From Mesoflavibacter profundi (GTDB taxonomy: Bacteria; Bacteroidota; Bacteroidia; Flavobacteriales; Flavobacteriaceae), in the NCBI RefSeq assembly GCF_014764305.1, contig NZ_CP061703.1, forward strand, positions 2,076,800 to 2,140,799: 64,000 nt of DNA, given 5' to 3'. This document shows positions 1 through 8,313 of this stretch, piece by piece. A model generated the notes under the pieces. That model saw nothing but the letters and a program-made list of their open reading frames with translations, ran no database searches and was not told the origin of the DNA. Each line of letters starts with the position of its first letter. Position 1 is the first letter of the stretch. Both the position numbers and the translations under genes were made by a program.

Positions 1-156
1 GTCATAATAGATCCTACGGTAGATGTAGAAAAACTTAAATCTTCTGTAAGATACAACGATAAAAAAGGAATAACCATTGTACCTGCGCGATTAATTAAAG
101 TGATTAAAGCTAGCCACCAAACTTCTCTTGATAACCCTTTAAAAGTGTTTAAATAA
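1..156 (+). CDS. C-terminal fragment of an unidentified protein (cut by window edge)
   Basis: An open frame enters at base 1 and ends at a TAA at 154-156, giving about 51 residues (ends DNPLKVFK). Codon use and the basic, hydrophilic composition look like a real protein tail, and a hairpin terminator follows 70 bases later. I do not recognise the family from this tail; the N-terminal part lies outside the window. Confidence 0.6.
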   Translation, partial: VIIDPTVDVEKLKSSVRYNDKKGITIVPARLIKVIKASHQTSLDNPLKVFK

Positions 157-224
157 AGTGTTAGTAATCTTTTCATTATTTTTTGATTGATTTGAAAAAG
201 ACCAACTTGTTGATGAACCAAAAT

Positions 225-255
225 AAAAAAGTCCAACATTTAAGTCGGACTTTTT
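225..255 (+). terminator. Rho-independent terminator
   Basis: An inverted repeat with arms AAAAAGTCC and GGACTTTTT around a short loop, followed by a T-rich tail, sits about 70 bases after the stop at 156. It probably ends transcription of the gene entering from the left edge. Confidence 0.7.
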
Positions 256-416
256 ATATTAATAGTATTGATATTTAAATAATCAAAACATATAAAGCGT
301 CCTTCTTCTATTGCAATCCTTGATAGAAGTGGTTTGTTGCTTACAATATGTGTTGACTCTTTTCATTCTTTTCTTAAAAGTTTAAATCAAAGCTAAGTAA
401 AATTTTTAATAAGTCG

Positions 417-424
417 TATTTTTG
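417..424 (+). promoter_or_regulatory. Bacteroidota -7 box upstream of the DUF1684 gene
   Basis: TATTTTTG matches the Bacteroidota housekeeping sigma -7 consensus TAnnTTTG and lies 26 bases before the ATG at 451. No clear TTG -33 element is visible. The rest of 157-450 shows only the terminator at 225-255 and AT-rich sequence. Confidence 0.4.
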
Positions 425-450
425 AAACTAAATAATTTAATTTTTTAAAA

Positions 451-1053
451 ATGAAAAACTTCTTTTCTATTTTCTGTGTTGTACTAATAATTTTTAACTG
501 TAAAGAAGGTAAACAACCAATTTTAGGAGCAACTGATTGGCAAAAAGATCAAAACGCCATGTTTAAAGATGCTTCTAAATCGCCTTTAAAAGATAGAGAT
601 AGACAAAATTTTAAAGGTTTAGATTTTTTTCAATTTGATAGTACTTTTGTTGCTAAAGCAACATTAAAACGCACACCAAACTCTAAATGGTTTAAAATGA
701 AAAGGACCTTAAATGAAACTACAGACGAGCGTGTTTATGGTGTTTTAAACTTTCAATTAAAAGGAAAAGCATATACACTTAATGTCTATCAAGGTAAAGA
801 GTTAATGACAAAAGAAGGCTTTGAGGATTATTTATTCTTACCTTTTTTGGATGATACTAACGGAGATACAACATATGGCGGCGGTCGTTATATAGATTTA
901 AGAATACCAGAAGGTAATACTATAGAAATAGATTTTAATAAAGCATACAACCCATATTGCGCTTATAACGAAAAATTTTCTTGCCCAATTGTTCCAAGAG
1001 AAAATTATCTTGATGTTGCTGTAAAAGCTGGTGTTAAAGTGTTTAAAAAATAA
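451..1053 (+). CDS. DUF1684 family lipoprotein
   Basis: A 200-residue exported lipoprotein: the N-terminus has a hydrophobic stretch and a lipobox-like IIFNC, so Cys17 is the likely lipidated residue. The C-terminal half carries the hallmark DUF1684 motifs YGGGRYIDL, DFNKAYNPYCAYN and FSCPI, with length typical of the family. DUF1684 proteins are widespread in Bacteroidota and Actinobacteria; their biochemical role is not established. The gene has its own -7 box and converges on crcB with a one-base gap. Family assignment is firm, function unknown. Confidence 0.85.
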   Translation: MKNFFSIFCVVLIIFNCKEGKQPILGATDWQKDQNAMFKDASKSPLKDRDRQNFKGLDFFQFDSTFVAKATLKRTPNSKWFKMKRTLNETTDERVYGVLNFQLKGKAYTLNVYQGKELMTKEGFEDYLFLPFLDDTNGDTTYGGGRYIDLRIPEGNTIEIDFNKAYNPYCAYNEKFSCPIVPRENYLDVAVKAGVKVFKK

Positions 1054-1054
1054 T

Positions 1055-1420
1055 TTATTTAGCTAGCCAGATACCTAAAAACACCGCTAAAAATCCTAAA
1101 ATAAAACTGGCGATAGTATAGATAGCAAAGCTGGTAAAGTCGCCACTTTTTAAAAACAAATGGTTTTCATAAGCAAAGGTAGAAAAGGTAGTGAAACCGC
1201 CACAAAAACCAGTTGCTAGTAATAAGGTTTGATTCTGGTTTAGGCTATTATTTTTAAGCGCATATCCTAAAATAAATCCAATTAAAAGCGAACCTAAAAT
1301 ATTAGCTAAAAATGTACCATAAGGTATTCCGGATTGATTGCTGTTTAGCCATTTACCAATAATAAAACGTAGTACACTACCAAAGCCACCACCAATAAAA
1401 ACTAATATTAGTTGTTTCAT
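1055..1420 (-). CDS. crcB: Fluoride ion channel CrcB/FluC
   Basis: A 121-residue, four-helix membrane protein. It shows the family signatures GGGFGSVLRF near the N-terminus, the polar LANILGSLLIGF segment in the second helix, and GFCGGFTTFSTF in the third helix, which contains the Phe residues and Na+ site of Fluc channels. These proteins form antiparallel dual-topology dimers that export fluoride. The stop is one base from the upstream convergent gene and the start is one base from the end of the SRPBCC gene, so the two minus-strand genes probably form an operon. I see no fluoride riboswitch. Confidence 0.93.
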   Translation of the reverse strand: MKQLILVFIGGGFGSVLRFIIGKWLNSNQSGIPYGTFLANILGSLLIGFILGYALKNNSLNQNQTLLLATGFCGGFTTFSTFAYENHLFLKSGDFTSFAIYTIASFILGFLAVFLGIWLAK

Positions 1421-1421
1421 G

Positions 1422-2441
1422 CTATTCTACAGGCATATAGATTTCTGTAATCCATTTTGCAGGGTTAGGCTCATTTGATGGATCGGTAACGTAGCTTTCA
1501 ATAGCAACACCATCTTCATCAAATACAAGATTGTACTGTTCTATATACTTCATGCCTTTATCCCAAGCTTCTTTTAGGTTGCTGTAATCGCCTTTTAGTG
1601 TCGTTTTTACAGCCTTAAAAGGTTCTAATTGACCAGTTAAAATGTCGCTTGTTGTTGTGACTACTTTATTTGGTGTTGGCATTGCACAAGAAAACATAAC
1701 AGTATTATTTTCTTCATCCCATTTGTGATAAATTACAAATGCAGATCCAGAAACTGTTATATTATTTTTAGCTACAAACTGACCAACTTTAGGTAGCATT
1801 TCTGCCATTTTTTTTTGAAAATCACTAATCTTACAAGACGTTGTATTGTATAAATAATAACCGCCACTATGTTCTGTAACACCATTAATTTCAATATTAT
1901 ATTGTCTAATTTGTGTTGTTGTAACGCTATCTAATTTTTCTAATCCGCGTTCAAAATCTGGACCAATCATTTTATCAAATCCGCCAGACATTAAACCAAA
2001 TGCTTTGAACATAAATGGTATGTTTTCGCTATTCATTTGCCATTTTACTTCGGTTTTTCCGTCGTTAGTTGGTGTAAAAGTCCAATTAATTTTAGAAGGA
2101 TCATAATCTTCAAATTGTAATTGGTGCTCTATAGATTTTGGTGGATTTGTATTAACAATTTTCATGTTGCCATTTCCATCTTTTCCTGTCCAGCTGTAGC
2201 TTGCGCCAACACCTTTGGTTTGATCGTTGTACATAATTTTCATTGCTGGATCTTGTTCTTTCCAAGGAGACCAGTTTTCCCAAAGCTTTAAATCGGCTAC
2301 ATTATTATACACAACTCCAGAAGGTGCATTGATTATTCTGGTTCTTGAAACTTCAAAATTACTAGGTTGGACAGCTACATAAATAGATACTGCAATGATA
2401 GCTATTAGTAAGACGAAAAATATATATTTTAAGAATTTCAT
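1422..2441 (-). CDS. Membrane-anchored SRPBCC / GyrI-like two-domain protein
   Basis: 339 residues: one N-terminal membrane helix (about 5-25), then an SRPBCC (polyketide cyclase/START-like) domain at about 30-170 with the typical INAPSGVVYNNVADLKLWENWSPW opening split here as INAPSGVVY and LWENWSPW, then a GyrI-like/AraC effector-binding domain at about 180-339. This domain pairing is common in Bacteroidota and is thought to bind small hydrophobic ligands; no enzyme activity is established. It is the first gene of a probable operon with crcB and has a -7 box 28 bases upstream. Confidence 0.75.
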   Translation of the reverse strand: MKFLKYIFFVLLIAIIAVSIYVAVQPSNFEVSRTRIINAPSGVVYNNVADLKLWENWSPWKEQDPAMKIMYNDQTKGVGASYSWTGKDGNGNMKIVNTNPPKSIEHQLQFEDYDPSKINWTFTPTNDGKTEVKWQMNSENIPFMFKAFGLMSGGFDKMIGPDFERGLEKLDSVTTTQIRQYNIEINGVTEHSGGYYLYNTTSCKISDFQKKMAEMLPKVGQFVAKNNITVSGSAFVIYHKWDEENNTVMFSCAMPTPNKVVTTTSDILTGQLEPFKAVKTTLKGDYSNLKEAWDKGMKYIEQYNLVFDEDGVAIESYVTDPSNEPNPAKWITEIYMPVE

Positions 2442-2468
2442 TATCTATAAAATTTGTGGTTAGTAATT

Positions 2469-2476
2469 CAAATATA
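2469..2476 (-). promoter_or_regulatory. -7 box for the SRPBCC-crcB operon
   Basis: On the minus strand this reads TATATTTG, a full match to TAnnTTTG, 28 bases before the start codon at 2441. The -33 element is not obvious. Confidence 0.45.
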
Positions 2477-2533
2477 ATCAAATTTAATAGGTTAAATATT
2501 TATATCTTTAAGCACTTTTAAAAATTTTATTCA

Positions 2534-4573
2534 ATGAAACTAAAAACAATATTTAGTGCTGCATTATTAACTTCACTTTTATTTTCTTGTGGAGAAGACA
2601 AAAAAGCACAAACAACCGAAGACACTTCAGTAAAAAAAGAATCTACTTTTGATTATAACGTAGATACTTTTGCTGATATAAAAATCTTACGTTACAAAAT
2701 CCCTAGTTGGGATAATTTAAGTCTTAAACAACAACAATTAGCCTATTATTTAACACAAGCTGGATTAGCAGGTCGTGATATTATGTGGGATCAAAACTAC
2801 AGACACAATTTAGCTATTAGAGCAGCTTTAGAAAATGTTTATAAAACGTATGAAGGCGATAAAACTACAGCAGATTGGCAAGCATTTACTACCTATTTAA
2901 AGCGTGTATGGTTTAGTAATGGTATTCATCATCACTATTCAAACGATAAGCTTAAACCTGAGTTTTCTTCAGAGTATTTAAAGCAATTATTAGCAGATAC
3001 AGAAACAACTTTAGAAGGCGAAGCGTTTGATGTTATTTTTAATGATCAAGACCTTAAAAAAGTTAATCAAGCAAAAGGCGTAGATAATGTAGCGCTTTCT
3101 GCAGTTAATTTTTATGGTCCAAATGTGACTAATGAAGATGTGATTTCTTTCTACAAACAAAAAAAATCTCCTAATCCAGAAAAGCCATTATCTTTTGGAT
3201 TAAACTCGCAATTAGTCAAAGAAAACGGTCAATTAAAAGAACGCGTGTATAAATCTGGTGGATTATACGGAAGCGCAATTGACGAAATTATTAAATGGCT
3301 AGAAAAAGCAAAAAGTGTTGCTGAAAATGAAGCCCAAGGTAACGCCTTAGGATTGTTAATCGAATATTACAAAACAGGAGATTTACAAACTTGGGACGAC
3401 TACAACGTTGCTTGGACTGCTGCTACAGATGGCGATATAGACTACATAAATAGTTTTATTGAAGTGTATAATGATCCGTTAGGATACAGAGGAAGTTACG
3501 AAACTATCGTACAAATCAAAGATTTTGATATGTCTAAAAAAATGGCAGTGTTATCTGAAAATGCGCAATGGTTTGAAGATAATTCACCTTTAATGGACGA
3601 GCATAAAAAGAAAAACGTCGTTGGTGTAACTTACAAAGTCGTTAATGTTGCTGGAGAAGCTGGTGATGCTTCACCAAGTACACCAATTGGTGTAAACTTA
3701 CCAAATGCAAACTGGATTAGAGCAGCAGTAGGAAGTAAGTCTGTATCTTTAGGAAACATAATTGAAGCTTATAACAATGCTGGTAGCACAGGACGATTAA
3801 AAGAGTTTGTTCATGATGAAGAAGAACTTCAACTAGAAGAAAAATATGGACAATTAGCAGATAAGTTGCATACAGCGTTACACGAAGTAATTGGTCATGC
3901 ATCAGGACAATTAAATCCTGGAGTTGGTGAGACTAAAGAAACGCTTAAAAATTATGCGTCTACTTTAGAAGAAGGTCGTGCAGATTTAGTAGGACTTTAC
4001 TATTTATACAACCCAAAATTAGAAGAATTAGGCTTAGTAGACGATTGGAAATCTGTAGGAAAAGCAGCTTACGATGGTTACATACGTAATGGATTAATGA
4101 CTCAATTAATTCGTTTAAATTTAGGAGATGATGTAGAAGAAGCGCATATGCGTAACAGACAATGGGTAAGTGCTTGGGTTTTCGAAAAAGGAAAAGCAGA
4201 TAACGTGATAGAAAAAGTAACTCGTGATGGTAAAACTTATTTCAATATTAATGATTATGAAAAACTACACGAATTATTCGGTCAGTTATTACGCGAGACA
4301 CAACGTATAAAATCAGAAGGCGATTATGCAGCTGTAGAAGCTTTAGTAGAAGATTACGGTGTAAAAGTAGATCAAGCTATTCATGCCGAAGTTTTAGAAC
4401 GTAACAAACAATTTAAATCTGCTCCTTACAGCGGATTTGTAAATCCTGTTTTAGTACCAGAAACAAATGACTCAGGAGAAATCACATCCATTAAAGTAAC
4501 ACAACCAGATACTTTTGAAGCTCAAATGCTAGATTACAGTACTAATTACAATTTTTTACAAACTAAAAATTAA
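2534..4573 (+). CDS. Dipeptidyl-peptidase III-like zinc peptidase (M49), lipoprotein
   Basis: 679 residues, with a lipoprotein signal (LLTSLLFSCGED, lipidated Cys19 region). The M49 zinc motif HEVIGH is at about residues 449-454 and the second ligand motif EEGRAD about 30 residues later, matching the family's HExxxH and EExR(A/C)(E/D) signatures. M49 enzymes release dipeptides from the N-termini of peptides. The predicted location is periplasmic or outer-membrane anchored, unlike cytosolic eukaryotic DPP III; lipoprotein forms are usual in Bacteroidota. A bidirectional terminator follows. Confidence 0.88.
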   Translation: MKLKTIFSAALLTSLLFSCGEDKKAQTTEDTSVKKESTFDYNVDTFADIKILRYKIPSWDNLSLKQQQLAYYLTQAGLAGRDIMWDQNYRHNLAIRAALENVYKTYEGDKTTADWQAFTTYLKRVWFSNGIHHHYSNDKLKPEFSSEYLKQLLADTETTLEGEAFDVIFNDQDLKKVNQAKGVDNVALSAVNFYGPNVTNEDVISFYKQKKSPNPEKPLSFGLNSQLVKENGQLKERVYKSGGLYGSAIDEIIKWLEKAKSVAENEAQGNALGLLIEYYKTGDLQTWDDYNVAWTAATDGDIDYINSFIEVYNDPLGYRGSYETIVQIKDFDMSKKMAVLSENAQWFEDNSPLMDEHKKKNVVGVTYKVVNVAGEAGDASPSTPIGVNLPNANWIRAAVGSKSVSLGNIIEAYNNAGSTGRLKEFVHDEEELQLEEKYGQLADKLHTALHEVIGHASGQLNPGVGETKETLKNYASTLEEGRADLVGLYYLYNPKLEELGLVDDWKSVGKAAYDGYIRNGLMTQLIRLNLGDDVEEAHMRNRQWVSAWVFEKGKADNVIEKVTRDGKTYFNINDYEKLHELFGQLLRETQRIKSEGDYAAVEALVEDYGVKVDQAIHAEVLERNKQFKSAPYSGFVNPVLVPETNDSGEITSIKVTQPDTFEAQMLDYSTNYNFLQTKN

Positions 4574-4589
4574 GGCTAGACAGTTTAAA

Positions 4590-4626
4590 TAAAAAAGACG
4601 CTTACATTGTAAGCGCCTTTTTTATT
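4590..4626. terminator. Bidirectional hairpin terminator
   Basis: Arms with core GCGCTTAC-like complementarity (AGACGCTTAC and GTAAGCGCCT) are flanked by A6 on the left and T6 on the right, so the hairpin can serve the M49 gene on the plus strand and the acyltransferase on the minus strand. The minus-strand stop lies at its edge. Confidence 0.75.
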
Positions 4627-5775
4627 TAAAAATATTTAATCAGTTTTGATTTGCTTTTTCTTTTGTATCGCGCAAAAATTTTCGTTGGAAAATAAAGTGC
4701 TATACTTAATAATATACTAAATATCCATATTTGATATAAGTGATCAAATCCAAAATAATCGCCTTTATTTGCTCCAAATAGATTAATAAAAACAGTATAA
4801 ATTAATAATAACACATAAAGATGAAGGATATAAAAAAACATAGGAGCAGAGCCTAAAACTTTTATTGCATTAGTTAATTTATTTTCAAACTTTTCAAAAA
4901 TGATAAGTAGTAAAAAACCAATCCCTAATCCAAATAGCAAAAAGTCTAAAGATGGCGGATATTTTGTATAGTTTAAAAATGATTTTAAATTGTCTATTGT
5001 GTTGCTGTAGTTTATCCAAGGTAGTGTTTCACCATAAATATTAAATCCTCTTAAAATTATAAGTAGTAGTAAACAACTTGCGCCTAAAAAGGTTAAAGAT
5101 TTTAATCTTATTTTACTTGATGTTTTACTACTATATAAACTACCTAAACTGTAACCTAAAGCAATAACACCAATCCATGGTAAAACAGGATAAGATATTT
5201 TTATTTTAAACCAATCTGAAGTAAATAAGTAGCCTCTATCGTGTAAAATGGTCCAAGGAATGTAACCTGCATCTGTATTTTCAAAACTTATCGGAGTTAA
5301 TAAGTTGTGCCCAAATATAATTAATAAACCTATGACTAAAATTAATCGAATTGGTAGTTTTACTAAAACAGATAAACAAATCATACTTAATCCAATTGCC
5401 CAAATAACTTGTAGATATAGGTTATTGTAATTACCAAACCATGAAAAGTTAACTAAGGTTAATTCTAGCAAGATTAAAAAATAAACCACGTTTAAATAAA
5501 AAACCACTTGGAGAACGTTTAGGTTTGTTATGCGGATTTGCATAAAGCCAAGCTGAAAGTCCTGTAAGAAATACAAAAATTGGAGCACATAAATGCGCCG
5601 ATAATCTTGTGAAAAACAAACCAGAAGATGTAGTTTCTATTATTAAAGGATCACTTACTTGCATGTGCAAAAAAAAGCGTTCTCTAACGTGATCTACAAG
5701 CATTAATAAGATTACAAAACCTCTTAAAGTGTCTATAGAGGGAATTCTTTTTTTAATGGGAGAATTTACAGTCAT
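4626..5775 (-). pseudogene. Heparan-alpha-glucosaminide N-acetyltransferase-like membrane protein (DUF1624), frameshifted
   Basis: Two overlapping frames together make one polytopic membrane protein. The N-terminal frame (start 5775) has RIPSIDTLRGFVILLM and DHVRERFF typical of DUF1624/YeiB-like acyltransferases; it stops at 5449. The other frame continues from about 5480 to 4626 with seven or more further membrane segments. The shift falls in an A6 run at 5476-5481: deleting one base joins RGLF to LILLELTLVNF and gives 382 residues, the expected family length, and the total span 1150 is one base more than a multiple of three. It is a recent mutation, a phase-variable tract or a sequencing error. 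The expected role is acyl transfer to a glycan at the membrane. Confidence 0.85.
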
Positions 5776-5838
5776 TATTTTTAAAATAAGGACGGCAAAA
5801 TAGAAAGTGATTGCTTATATAATGTGAAGTTTATCTTA

Positions 5839-5868
5839 ATTTTTTTTATGATAATCATAAAAAAAAAA
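5839..5868 (-). terminator. AT-only hairpin, possible terminator
   Basis: A near-perfect inverted repeat made only of A and T (arms TTTTTTATGAT and ATCATAAAAAA, two-base loop) begins directly after the stop of the 61-residue membrane protein gene. The absence of G:C pairs beyond one per arm makes it weaker than the other terminators in the window. Confidence 0.4.
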
Positions 5869-5869
5869 T

Positions 5870-6055
5870 CTACATAAAAATAAATTTGATAGAGGCAATT
5901 AGACCTATAAATCCAATAAATGCAAGAAGTATCCAAAGTACACCACGATAATGTAATTTATGAAGTTTTAAATCTTTACGATACATAAATACCATTACAA
6001 TTATAAAAGCGATAGCGAATAAAACTCCAAAAATGATTTGCCCTTTACTAAACAT
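5870..6055 (-). CDS. Small two-helix membrane protein, unknown
   Basis: 61 residues with two predicted membrane helices (about 6-24 and 40-58) separated by a short basic loop containing YRKDLKLHKLHYRG. The spacing to a well-formed promoter (TTTTG, 20 bases, TAATTTTG) eight bases before the start and to a hairpin after the stop indicates an independently transcribed real gene. I do not recognise a named family. Confidence 0.65.
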   Translation of the reverse strand: MFSKGQIIFGVLFAIAFIIVMVFMYRKDLKLHKLHYRGVLWILLAFIGFIGLIASIKFIFM

Positions 6056-6069
6056 AATTTATTTTTAAG

Positions 6070-6100
6070 CAAAATTACTAAAACCAATACCTCCAAACAA
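6070..6100 (-). promoter_or_regulatory. Promoter of the 61-residue membrane protein gene
   Basis: On the minus strand TTG (6098-6100) is followed after exactly 20 bases by TAATTTTG (6070-6077). This agrees with the Bacteroidota -33/-7 arrangement and predicts a start of transcription near 6063, just before the ATG at 6055. Confidence 0.6.
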
Positions 6101-6117
6101 AAAGAATATAAAGTATT

Positions 6118-6507
6118 ATGCAAGATAAAATAGATGCAGTAAAAGCCTTTCATACAGCTTTTAAAATAGGATATAGAGAAACACCAAAAGCTGACTTAGG
6201 AACAGATAAAAACCTGTTACGTTATAAGTTAATGCGTGAAGAAAACGAAGAATACCTTGAGGCAGCAAACAATGATGATTTAGTAGAAGTTGCAGATGCT
6301 TTAGGTGATATGCTTTACATTTTATGTGGAACCATTATAGAACATGGTTTACAGCATAAAATAGAAGAAGTTTTTGAAGAAATACAACGCAGTAACATGA
6401 GTAAATTAGGTGAAGATGGCGAGCCAATTTACCGCGAAGACGGAAAAGTGTTAAAAGGACCAAACTATTTTAAGCCGAACATTAAAGAGATTTTGGAGAA
6501 AAGTTAG
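6118..6507 (+). CDS. MazG-like all-alpha nucleoside triphosphate pyrophosphohydrolase
   Basis: 129 residues, all-alpha. The acidic motif REENEEYLEA followed by VEVADALGDMLYILCG reproduces the E-x-x-E ... D-x-x-D magnesium-binding arrangement of the MazG/phosphoribosyl-ATP pyrophosphohydrolase superfamily. Such stand-alone proteins hydrolyse NTPs or damaged nucleotides; the substrate here cannot be told from sequence. The stop TAG overlaps the first unit of a GAAGNNN repeat array that continues downstream, and the gene converges on ilvE. Confidence 0.8.
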   Translation: MQDKIDAVKAFHTAFKIGYRETPKADLGTDKNLLRYKLMREENEEYLEAANNDDLVEVADALGDMLYILCGTIIEHGLQHKIEEVFEEIQRSNMSKLGEDGEPIYREDGKVLKGPNYFKPNIKEILEKS

Positions 6508-6548
6508 AAGCTTGAAGCTTGAAGTTTGAAGACAGAAGATAGAAGTCA
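6507..6548 (+). repeat. Six tandem heptads GAAGNNN starting in the stop codon
   Basis: Six exact 7-base units each begin with GAAG while the last three bases vary (CTT, CTT, TTT, ACA, ATA, TCA). The first G is the last base of the MazG-like gene's TAG stop. Equivalent arrays follow ilvE and the glycosyltransferase at 58 kb on their own sense strands. Confidence 0.85.
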
Positions 6549-6581
6549 TAAAAAAAGCAACCAAAATAGTTGCTTTTTTTA
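6549..6581. terminator. Bidirectional hairpin terminator between MazG-like gene and ilvE
   Basis: Arms AAAAAAGCAAC and GTTGCTTTTTT flank a short loop (about 6551-6580). A-runs and T-runs on both sides allow use by either converging gene. Confidence 0.8.
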
Positions 6582-6596
6582 TGATATATGTTGCTT

Positions 6597-6621
6597 ACTT
6601 CGCACTTCGCACTTCGCACTT
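6597..6621 (-). repeat. Three and a half heptads GAAGTGC following the ilvE stop
   Basis: On the plus strand the unit ACTTCGC occurs three times from 6597 followed by ACTT, which runs into the ilvE stop (6620-6622). Read on the ilvE sense strand the unit is GAAGTGC, the same GAAGNNN pattern as the array after the facing gene. Confidence 0.85.
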
Positions 6622-7687
6622 AAACCTGTACTCTCCATCCAAAAGGATCTTCAGCTTTGTTAGTTTGTATATCTACAATACGCTTTTTAATACGCATAGC
6701 AAAAGAGTTTTCTAATTCTGGTAATTCAAAATCTTCATCTCTAAATCCAAATCCAGAAATAGGAGAAATTACAGCAGCTGTACCAGCACCAAACATTTCT
6801 TTAAGCTCACCTTTTTTAGCAGCTTCAACAATTTCGCTAACTTTTACTTTTCTAACTTCTGTTTTAATACCTTCGTCTTCAGCAATTTTTAAAACACTTT
6901 TTCTAGTCACACCATCCAAAATACGATCACTAGTTGGAGACGTTAATAAGGTATCTTTTATTCTTACAAAAACATTCATTGCGCCAGCTTCTTCAATGTA
7001 TTCATGAGACGTATCGTCTGTCCAAATCACTTGTTGGTAACCTTTATCTTTTGCTAGTTGCGTAGGATAAAATTGACCTGCGTAATTACCACCAGCTTTT
7101 GCAAAACCAACGCCACCATTTGCAGAACGCGAGTAGTTTTCTTCAATTAAAACTCTAACTTTTCCAGCAAAATAAGCACCTGAAGGCGCTAAGGCAATAA
7201 TAAATTTATATTGATTTGCAGGCGATGCATGAAAACCTTCACCAGTTGCAAAAACAAAAGGTCTTATGTATAAAGAGCTACCTTCTTGTTCTGGAATCCA
7301 ATCTTTTTCAACTTCAAGAAGTACCTTTAAACCTTCCATAAAATAATCTTCAGGAAGTTCTGGAATAGCAAGACGTTTTGCAGATTTATTTAAACGTTTT
7401 ACGTTTTCCATTGGTCTAAATAAAAACACATCACCATTTTTATCTTTGTAGGCTTTCATTCCTTCAAAAATAGATTGACCATAATGAAAAATCTTAGAAG
7501 AAGGCATCAAACTAATTGGTCCGTAAGGCTCAATAATAGGTTTTTGCCAAATACCATCTTTAAAATCGCAGGTTAACATATGATCAGAAAATACTTGTCC
7601 AAATGCTAGATTATTAAAATCTATTTGATCTATTTTAGAATTTTCGGTTTTGAAAATTTGAATTTCGTTTTTATTTATTGTTCCCAT
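6620..7687 (-). CDS. ilvE: Branched-chain amino acid aminotransferase
   Basis: 355 residues, fold-type IV PLP enzyme of the longer (BCAT1-like) subgroup. Visible motifs are HYGQSIFEGMKAY (68-80), the cofactor lysine in FAKAGGNYA (K197), the EYIEEAGAMNVF segment and ATGEGFH. It interconverts leucine, isoleucine and valine with their 2-oxo acids using glutamate/2-oxoglutarate, in the cytosol. It is transcribed alone, from a -7 box about 25 bases upstream, with a terminator shared with the converging gene. Confidence is high. Confidence 0.95.
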   Translation of the reverse strand: MGTINKNEIQIFKTENSKIDQIDFNNLAFGQVFSDHMLTCDFKDGIWQKPIIEPYGPISLMPSSKIFHYGQSIFEGMKAYKDKNGDVFLFRPMENVKRLNKSAKRLAIPELPEDYFMEGLKVLLEVEKDWIPEQEGSSLYIRPFVFATGEGFHASPANQYKFIIALAPSGAYFAGKVRVLIEENYSRSANGGVGFAKAGGNYAGQFYPTQLAKDKGYQQVIWTDDTSHEYIEEAGAMNVFVRIKDTLLTSPTSDRILDGVTRKSVLKIAEDEGIKTEVRKVKVSEIVEAAKKGELKEMFGAGTAAVISPISGFGFRDEDFELPELENSFAMRIKKRIVDIQTNKAEDPFGWRVQV

Positions 7688-7709
7688 AAATTGGCTTGGT
7701 TTGTATCTA

Positions 7710-7717
7710 CAAAAATA
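7710..7717 (-). promoter_or_regulatory. -7 box of ilvE
   Basis: On the minus strand TATTTTTG matches TAnnTTTG 23 bases before the ilvE ATG. It lies divergent from the box at 7759. Confidence 0.5.
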
Positions 7718-7758
7718 CAGAAATAAGGATAATAAATCCTAAATTCACCTTAAAATAC

Positions 7759-7766
7759 TATATTTG
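7759..7766 (+). promoter_or_regulatory. -7 box of the DUF4920 operon
   Basis: TATATTTG, a full consensus match, 29 bases before the ATG at 7795. No strong -33 element is visible. Confidence 0.5.
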
Positions 7767-7794
7767 AGGAAGATTTAATTAAAACAATATAATA

Positions 7795-8310
7795 ATGAAA
7801 AAATACCTATTAATCATTGCTGTAGCTGCAGCATTTTACGCTTGTAAAGAAGAAACCAAAAACAATGTAGAAGAACAAGTTGTTGAAAAAGAAGTTGTTG
7901 AGGTAAAATACAAGTCTTTTGGAAAAGAAATTATGGCAGACGATGCTATTGCTGCTAACTCTATGTTAACGCACTATAAAGATTTAAAAGTAGGTGATAC
8001 GATAGATACTAAAGTAAAACTTAAAGTTAACGAAGTTTGCCAAGCTAAAGGTTGTTGGATGACTGCAGATTTAGGCGATGGAAACGAAGTAAGAGTTACT
8101 TTTAAAGATTATGGATTTTTCATGCCAAAAAACATTTCTGGTGAAGAAGTAATAGTAAACGGTAAAGCTTTTGTAAAAGAAATGCCTGTTGAAGAATTAC
8201 GTCATTATGCAGAAGACGCTGGTAAATCTAAAGAAGAAATTGAAGCGATCACAGATCCAGAACGCACGTATTCTTTAGTCGCAGATGGTGTTTTGTTAGT
8301 AGAAAAATAA
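7795..8310 (+). CDS. DUF4920 lipoprotein
   Basis: 171 residues with a lipoprotein signal ending AAAFYACKEE. The domain from about residue 40 contains the family's CQAKGCWM motif and an OB-like beta-rich core (VRVTFKDYGFFMPKNISG). The two cysteines may bind metal or form a disulfide in the periplasm; function is not established. It heads a compact series with the CxxCH lipoprotein (3-base gap) and MnmD. Confidence 0.8.
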   Translation: MKKYLLIIAVAAAFYACKEETKNNVEEQVVEKEVVEVKYKSFGKEIMADDAIAANSMLTHYKDLKVGDTIDTKVKLKVNEVCQAKGCWMTADLGDGNEVRVTFKDYGFFMPKNISGEEVIVNGKAFVKEMPVEELRHYAEDAGKSKEEIEAITDPERTYSLVADGVLLVEK

Positions 8311-8313
8311 AAA

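Noticed and set aside
283-366. 28-codon minus-strand frame (starts MKRVNTYCK) in the first intergenic region
   Set aside because: Short, no promoter box or conserved feature; expected by chance.
925-1500. Fluoride riboswitch near crcB
   Set aside because: crcB is second gene after the SRPBCC gene with a one-base gap, and no riboswitch-like structure is visible before either gene.
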